A DNA stretch of 64,000 nt, from assembly GCA_036874045.1 (NCBI GenBank), contig JAZBRI010000010.1, forward strand, positions 1,136,001 to 1,200,000. The letters run 5' to 3'. The translations under genes and the position numbers were made by a program. A model generated the notes under the pieces. The model searched no databases and was not told the DNA's origin. It saw only the letters and a list, made by a program, of their open reading frames with translations. The stretch is from Cymodocea nodosa (taxonomy: Eukaryota > Streptophyta > Magnoliopsida > Alismatales > Cymodoceaceae). Shown here piece by piece: positions 58,154 through 64,000 of this stretch. The stretch's first letter is position 1. Each line of letters starts with the position of its first letter.

Positions 58154-58350
58154 TCCGAAATGCATCTAGGCATCGGATAGTTAAGTTTGTAAGTATTCGA
58201 AATGCACCTGAGCATCGAATAGTTAAATTTATGCACGTGTTTTATAGTTAAATCAACGAAGCAAGTCCGTTGAGTTATGTGTAACTCCACGGACTATTTA
58301 TTTTCTAATATGCCACTGTAGCGGTTGTAGAAACAAGACAGTTGGAAGAA
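58154..58350 (+). repeat. Short LTR piece (U3 end)
   Basis: Plus-strand match to about 7858-8060: CGAAATGCATCTAGGCATCG through GTCCGTTGAGTTATGTGTAA to CACTGTAGCGGTTG. It joins directly to internal sequence equivalent to 14635, so LTR downstream part, PBS, pol and the module before ORF X are all missing between. Confidence 0.8.
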
Positions 58351-58512
58351 AAACTTGAGCAATAGTTGGTTCGGGAAATGACCCAATTACCTGCCTAAAC
58401 TTAGGGCTTATTTAGACTAAAACCTAGGGTTTTGGGGGCATTATCCGGAAAACCATTTAGAATTTAGAACAATAGAGATTAGAGTGATTCTATGCTGTTG
58501 TGTAACTCCACG

Positions 58513-60714
58513 ATGAGGAAGATGACACCTGAGTTCTGGGAAGATGAAATGGACACAGCACAGTTTCTGAAGGAATCAGAAGAATGGCACACGCAACAAA
58601 AGATTCGGAATACGACATGAGAGAAAAAGTTACAAAAGGTAGAATCAGAACTCTTCAACTTGAGGAAATTTTTGATTGATTTGGGTATACAAATACCCTA
58701 GATAGTAGAAACAAAAATAAAAGTAGTGATAGAAATTGCTTTAAGCAAAGAGAGAAAAATAAGGCCTAACAATGAAGTAGCCCTAGAACCAATCTAGCGC
58801 AAAGCCAGATTGTGGTTCAAAAAGTGCATTGCTGGTCGTGCAATAAGGTGATAGGAACAAGTAGAGGAAGAACAAGAGGAGCCGACTACTGAAAGACCTA
58901 TTCCTAAGGAACAGCAACCAGGACCTTCAGTTCCACCATTTAAGTCGTTGGAACGAGCAGCTATGTTGGAGCCTTCGACTGAAGAAGAGTTAAAGGAATT
59001 TCAAGCACTGGTTCAAGTTGGAAGAAACTAGGGAGAATCAGAAGATTTAGCAGTAGCCAAAGCACATCTGGTGTTTGATGCACTACGCAAAAAGAGGGCT
59101 ATAGAGAAATTGCAAGCCCAATTTAAAATTAAAGTGGAAGAGCATCAAGAAGCTATTGCCAGAACTACTGTCAGGTTTGCTACAAAAGAAGCTAAAGCTA
59201 GTCCTTCAAGACCAGCAATTATTGAAAAAATTAAACAGGAAGAGTCAGTACCTCTAGCTCAAAGACGTGTAGAGCCTTTATTTTTAAATTTAATCTCAGA
59301 AGAAGAAGAGGAAGAATAGGCACAATTAATCACACGAAGGAAAGGAAAAGAGATAGTGACTGAGTGTCAAAAGGAGATTAAATCTGAAGTACCAATGTCA
59401 GCAGGGCTTGTGGAGCCAATTTTTATAAACCTACTATCCGATTCTGAGGAAGAGCAGGAGCAAATAGAAGAAGAAAAACAAGTTGAAATTAGTCTACAGC
59501 CTGTACAAGAAGAAGAAACAGAAATTAGGGTAGAAACTGAATTGTCCGTGACTCCATCCCAATCTGCCATAGAATCAGAAAGAACAGTGACAGAGCAAAT
59601 TGGTAGTCAGGAGGAAGAAGAAAAAGTAGAAAATGGAGAAGAAGCTGAACGAAGACATTTGGACAAAAATGACTTTGCAAATTCCACTGATTTAAATGAA
59701 ACAATTCAAGACAGAGTGGAGAGTTCTACCGGCTCACCACCATAGACAAAAGCAGAAGCAAAAATTCAGGAATCTGCAGAACATGTTCAAGTTCAGCCTA
59801 TGGAAGAGGAAGATCAAGAACAAACCCCTCTAAAACAACAAAGTCACATTCCTAACCCGACTGAAGCAACAGTTCTGAATGTACATTTTTGGAGTCAGGA
59901 AGCTTATAATAAATATCAAGAGATTAGGGATTATGATATTATTTACAGTAGACCAGTAAATTGGGATGGAATGCAAGAAATCAAAGAATTATTTGAATTT
60001 TAAGGTCTACTGAATTTTATTTCTCAAGAAATAGGGCATGTAGTATATGAGAATCTAGTGCCCTGCTTTTATGCAAATTTGAGAGAAAAAGAAGGAAAAT
60101 TAATTTCTAAAGTGGAGGAAGCTGATGTACAAATAACACCAGAGCTTCTCCACAACATTTTTGTATTTAAGAATGAATGGTAGGAAATTTTGGAAAGTAC
60201 AACTACCGTTGAATGGACAGAACAGGAAATTAAAGACAGTTTAGCTATCAATCCTGGTGTGCCTATATTAAACAGACTGAAGCATTTAAATGGTAAAGCA
60301 CACATGGTAGCCAACATTTTGATTAAGAATGTTTATCAACGACAAGGCCATAACATAGAATTGAGTCAATTTATCAAATGGGCCACATTTGCAGTTGTTA
60401 ATAGAATTCCAATAAATTGGTCTACAGTTTTTATCTCCAAGCTGAGAACAATAAAGAAGAAATTGTTTTATGGAGATTTAATTCCACTGCTGATGGTGGA
60501 TTGTATTGATTTCATGAAATGGGCATCAAAAAGGATCAGATCAAGAACCATTTCAGTGAAAGAGTATAGAAATTTTGTAGCTGCAGAAATTGTTGTACCT
60601 TCTAGAGGAATTACAGGAGCTGTAGAAAGAATTAATTAATTAAAGCTATAATTAGAAAAACTCCAGAAGGAAGTAGATGAACTTAAGAGGAGAATGAAAA
60701 GAAAGAAAAAGTAG
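58513..60714 (+). pseudogene. ORF X copy 2: whole frame preserved, point stops only
   Basis: One frame over 2202 bp from MRKMTPEFWEDEM to the Lys/Arg-rich coiled-coil end, with about a dozen point stops but no frameshift. Order as in copy 1: helical N-terminus, acidic region with two SIM-like stretches (FLNLISEEEEEE near 59281; FINLLSDSEEEQEQ at 59422), the GLLNFISQE and FYANLREKEG region, LNGKAHMVANILIKNVYQRQ, then VVNRIPINWSTVFISKLRTI and a C-terminal coiled coil. Retention of frame over this length in a dead copy implies selection on the protein before it died. Function is unknown; nucleic-acid-binding or envelope-like features are not visible. Confidence 0.65.
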
Positions 60715-60750
60715 AGAGGTACTTACGATGAGTAAATTTAGACGTTGCTA

Positions 60751-61110
60751 AGTGTTAACTCAACGAAGTAAGTTCGTTGAGTTAAACGTAACTCCACGAG
60801 GTTAGTAATATAATATAAGGTCACTCCGTTGAGTCATCTATAACTCAACAAAGTTAGTCCATGGAGTTAGCAATAGTAACCGACATTGTTCCATTGAGTT
60901 ATCTGTAACTCAACGAGGTTAGTTCGTAGATTAAGCAGAACGATTATTCTTTTAACCACGAACGAAACTTCGTCGGCTTAGCGGTTACCAAAATTTGAAA
61001 TTAATAGTGGTACATGTACCCATGAAAATAGGAACCATGATGCACGTTGCAAGACACGTGTCTTGCAACGAGATTTATTCACTTCATGGATGTGCATTAT
61101 ATATATAAAA
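60751..61110 (+). promoter_or_regulatory. Internal promoter candidate, copy 2
   Basis: Inverted-motif array at 60751-60931, then a conserved stretch with TTTAACCACGAACGAAACTTCG, a palindromic TTGCAAGACACGTGTCTTGCAA (61048-61069) and the TATA box at 61098-61110. In copy 1 the palindrome is broken (GACACGTTCTTGCAACG). CACGTG at its centre is the G-box core. The layout matches the LTR promoter pattern. Confidence 0.5.
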
Positions 61111-61267
61111 CAGAATGTTATTTACAATTTACCAGCACTTTTAAAAGAAAGGAAAAGCGTTGGAGGAACTGGAAGGAGAAGCAACTGATTCAACTTCATC
61201 TGTCAACAAATATTTACTGAATGGAAAGCTTCAGACTGGTATGTAATTAATCTTCTGCTATTTATTT

Positions 61268-62662
61268 ATGAGCACATGGACTCATTCTCTGAGCACTAAA
61301 CAATTAGTAAGAACACCTACCGAGGAATTTTCAACACAGAGGCGTACTGAAACATTTTCTGAACTAGACTTTAACGAAATTTTTTGTGGTGTAGCTAACC
61401 TTTCTTTAAAAGAGAACGTAGAGATGGCTGTTCCAGTAGAAAAATCATTAGGAGAAATTCTGTATCCTGAATTAGTTGATGAACCTTCATGTATTCGATT
61501 GCCAAACTTTGAGGGAGATAGGTTTGAATTGAAATCTAATTATATTAGTTAATTGCCACATTTTCATGGATTAGAAAGAGAGGATGCCTATTATTTCCTT
61601 AGAGAATTTAATGAAGTTTGTCAAATGATGAAAATGTCGAACATGAGTATAGATGCTATTAAACTTAGATATATCCCTTTTGCTTTAAAAAACACAGCTA
61701 AGAGATGGTTATATACTCTGTCGCCTGATTCAATTTCTACATGAACTGAATTTTACTTTATTTTTCTGGAAAAATATTATCCAACACATCAAACGATTAA
61801 AAAGAAAAAATAAATATTAAGGTGTAGTCAAAAACAGGGTAAATCATTTTGGAAATATTTTGAAAGATTTAAAGATTTATTGACTCAATGTCCACATCAT
61901 GCAATGAGTAAAGCACAATTAATAGGTATAAGTTATGAAGGCATAGATGTTTCAATGAAATCTTTATTAGAATCTACTTGTCAAAATGGATTTCTGAAAC
62001 TTTGTAGTGAAGAAGCTTGGGCATATTTAGAAAACTTTGCAAAAAGAACTGCACAATGGGAAAACTCGGCTGAAGCTATTGCAGATAAAAGAATATTGCC
62101 AAGAGGAATGCATGAAATAAATTCAAGTACTATGCTTGAAGTGAAATTAACTGAATTAACAAAGAAAATAGAAGAGTTATCATTAAATCAAAAGCTAGCA
62201 GAAAAGAATGCAAACATTAATAATTTAGATATTATTTATGCTAGAAACCAGAAAGATAACTTTGAAAATTCTTATAATCCTAATTGGAGAAATCACCCGA
62301 ATTTATCTTGGAGAAACAACAATTTTCAAGGAGGAGAAAATATAAATGACAAGAATATAAGTTATGAAGTATTACTTGAACAAGGATCTAGAATAGAGAA
62401 ATTAGAAAAGATAATCCAACAATTAAACAATCGTCTAGATTTTGTATTTGGAAATGCTGCAGTTCAAAATCAGAATAGAAATATACCACTTAGATAGAAG
62501 GAATCAATGGAAGTTAGACCTACTAGAGGATTGCTAGTACAAGCAATACCTAACCTTGTCAATAGAACTGTTAATGAAATTGATACCTCTTCTGGGAGAG
62601 TAGCTGAACGAAGTAGTATAACTGAAGCAACTATCTGTATATATATGTTTATTTATAGTTAA
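61268..62662 (+). pseudogene. Free-standing capsid-type Gag, copy 2
   Basis: One frame from MSTWTHSLSTKQLVRTPTEE to a TAA at 62660-62662, with point stops at 61550, 61742, 61811 and 62495. The capsid core is as in copy 1 (FELKSNYIS, EDAYYFLREFNEVC, FWKYFERFKDLLTQCPHH, EEAWAYLENFAKRTAQWE, NWRNHPNLSWRNNN) and again there is no zinc knuckle. The stop at 61742 is TGA where copy 1 has TAG, both at the Trp codon of the S-x-x-W-T-E-F motif. It lies after ORF X and before the F-box frame, as in the complete element. Confidence 0.88.
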
Positions 62663-62671
62663 TAGTATTGT

Positions 62672-62787
62672 AGAGTTAGTCCTTAACTCAACGAACTTAG
62701 TCCGTTGAGTTATGCCCTAACTCCACGAGGGTGTGCAGTAGTTATGTTAATTTTTGTCTCTGCTAAATTTTTGTTTGTGTTATACAG
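62672..62787 (+). promoter_or_regulatory. Motif module and acceptor-like site before F-box, copy 2
   Basis: GAGTTAGTCCTTAACTCAAC and GTCCGTTGAGTTATGCCCTA, then a T-rich tract, CTAAAT and GTTATACAG ending at 62787, nine bases before ATG 62797. Same spacing as in copy 1. Confidence 0.5.
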
Positions 62788-62796
62788 AATCGACAA

Positions 62797-63933
62797 ATGG
62801 AATTGATGCAATTACCATTGGATGCACTAAGGGAAGTACTAAGTAACTTATCAGCTAAAGATCTATGCAAGCTGTGTTGTGTATCAAAGGAAATTAAAGA
62901 CTGTATTGAAGAAAAATATTTTCAAGGACTACAAGCTGCAAAAATGATTAAGATTAGAGATGGATTCATATGGAGGTCATTTAATCGTAGTTCAATTAAC
63001 CATGAATATCTGACTATGGAAGAAACTACTGGAATTCCACCCAACACATTAGAAGGAATAGATCATATTATGGGAATGGATGAAGGATTAATCATATACA
63101 GGACCAGACCAAGGTATGCAAGTCTATTACCTGATATTTTGATAAGAAATCCTATAACAAAAGAAGAATGGAATATAGGAAGACCTAATAGATATGAAGT
63201 ACCAATTGTAAATTGTGGGTCGGCTTTAATATTTTCTGATAAAAATTCTACCATTCCTGAAAAATTATATTATTGGAGACCTACAGGAAATTAGGGTGAA
63301 GATTTACGCTTAAGTGTGTATAATTTTCTGAATAGATCTTGGACTGAAAATATTATGATATATCTAGGCCAGAAATCATTAATTAACAACATACATGTCA
63401 TACTTGATGAATATATATATCTAGTCACAGATATATCAATAGTATATAGATCTGATTTATACATAGTGAGTATAAACAGTTATGATGAATATATAGAAAT
63501 TTTACCTATACCGAGAGAAATAGCTAAACCACCATCTACAGAATTTGATAAAATTCAAATAGAAATGTGGTATAATGAATATGATGATCCTACTTTATGT
63601 CTGATAAGATGGTGGGATGAATTGATGAAATTTCAAATATGGATTATGAAAGACATAAATGAATGGAAGTGAGAAGAGGAATATATTGAAATTGATGTAG
63701 AAATAGAAACTGCTACATTATCCTGGAACCGAAAAGGATCACTTTCTGCATTTCATATCATTAATGGTAATACACTTGTATTTGGAATTTATAATATATT
63801 ACACGTTTACAAATTAAGAAAAAACAAGAACTACATTAAAACAGAATTAATAGCAAGAAGAATTATGCCTAAAAAGTTTGTTTAGACTGACACGTTTATT
63901 CCATTTGTTTCTACTTTTCAATCATGTTCTTAA
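62797..63933 (+). pseudogene. F-box protein with F-box-associated region, full length
   Basis: A 378-codon frame, the usual size of plant F-box-associated proteins. The F-box (residues about 5-42) is LPLDALREVLSNLSAKDLCK then LCCVSKEIKDCIEEKYF. The C-terminal region has the family's order of motifs: a N-P-I-T-K-E-E-W (W/L-N-P-x-T-R) element, LSVYNFLNRSWTEN, CLIRWWDELMKFQIW, WNRKGSLSAFHIINGNTLVF and GIYNILHVYKLR. Only three stops interrupt it (63292, 63670, 63883); the last two are TGG codons in copy 1. ATG 62797 follows the acceptor-like site. In living genes such proteins recruit targets to SCF ubiquitin ligase. I infer capture of a host gene by the retroelement. Confidence 0.85.
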
Positions 63934-64000
63934 GCTGTGATTTTGTGTGTTTAATGTTGTGTGTATTTTGCATTTATTTTTAGAAAAAAAAAAATGTAGT
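63934..64000 (+). other. Start of the 3' noncoding region, copy 2
   Basis: Matches 20242-20340 (GCTGTGATTTTGTGTGTTTA, then an A run) and is cut by the window end. Confidence 0.75.

Larger units (their letters stand above)
58351..64000 (+). mobile_element. Second plus-strand copy of the post-pol region
   Basis: Parallel to 14635-20290 of the complete element: AGTTGGTTCGGGAAATGACC, then ORF X, motif module with TATA, capsid Gag, module with acceptor, F-box frame and the start of the 3' noncoding region. It runs off the window. It confirms that this gene order is a property of the family. Confidence 0.9.

Noticed and set aside
1-64000. CRISPR arrays, bacterial operons, rRNA or tRNA genes
   Set aside because: The sequence is plant nuclear; no regular spacer arrays, no ribosomal RNA and no cloverleaf-forming tRNA gene were noticed.

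Overview
The window is AT-rich nuclear DNA of a flowering plant. This follows from Athila-lineage Ty3/gypsy retroelements, plant-type F-box and IBH1-type helix-loop-helix coding sequence, and Copia, LINE and PIF/Harbinger relics. Only one gene looks like intact single-copy host coding sequence: a minus-strand IBH1-like atypical bHLH gene at 36681-37163. I cannot place the species.

Layout. 1-7160: AT-rich spacer with tandem repeats and a decayed PIF/Harbinger transposon (about 4302-6440). 7166-24165: a complete 17.0 kb Athila-lineage LTR retrotransposon with 2.19 kb LTRs, a tRNA-Asp-type primer binding site, a polypurine tract and a near-perfect 5-bp target duplication. 24166-26123: a probable LINE 3' end and a MITE-like element. 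26124-30882: an element with inverted arms of about 160 bp that contains a reversed solo LTR of the same Athila family (26960-29094). 30971-31992: a solo LTR of another family with a perfect TACCC target duplication. 32280-43990: low-copy DNA with a LINE relic, the IBH1-like gene and simple repeats. 43994-46445: an AT-rich palindromic motif array and a Copia reverse transcriptase relic. 46480-58350: a jumble of related LTR and 3' internal fragments in both orientations. 58351-64000: a second plus-strand copy of the post-integrase part of the Athila-like family.

The notable system is the gene order of this family. After the PBS the first reading frame begins with a CCHC zinc knuckle and the gag-pro linker, then protease, RT, RNase H and integrase. 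Three more reading frames follow integrase: ORF X (acidic, with two SUMO-interacting-motif-like stretches and a region resembling the 'putative plant transposon protein' domain), a free-standing capsid-type Gag with its own ATG but no zinc knuckle, and a full-length F-box protein of the F-box-associated type. Two copies show X-capsid-F-box in the same order, and a third minus-strand fragment keeps the F-box tail next to the 3' noncoding region. Each post-pol frame is preceded by a module of short inverted repeats (GTTGAGTTA...TAACTCAAC), also present in the LTR. The capsid frame also has a conserved TATA box, and the F-box frame a conserved splice-acceptor-like site. All copies carry stops, many of them TGG to TAG/TGA transitions, so they are decayed, but the architecture belongs to the family and not to one accident.
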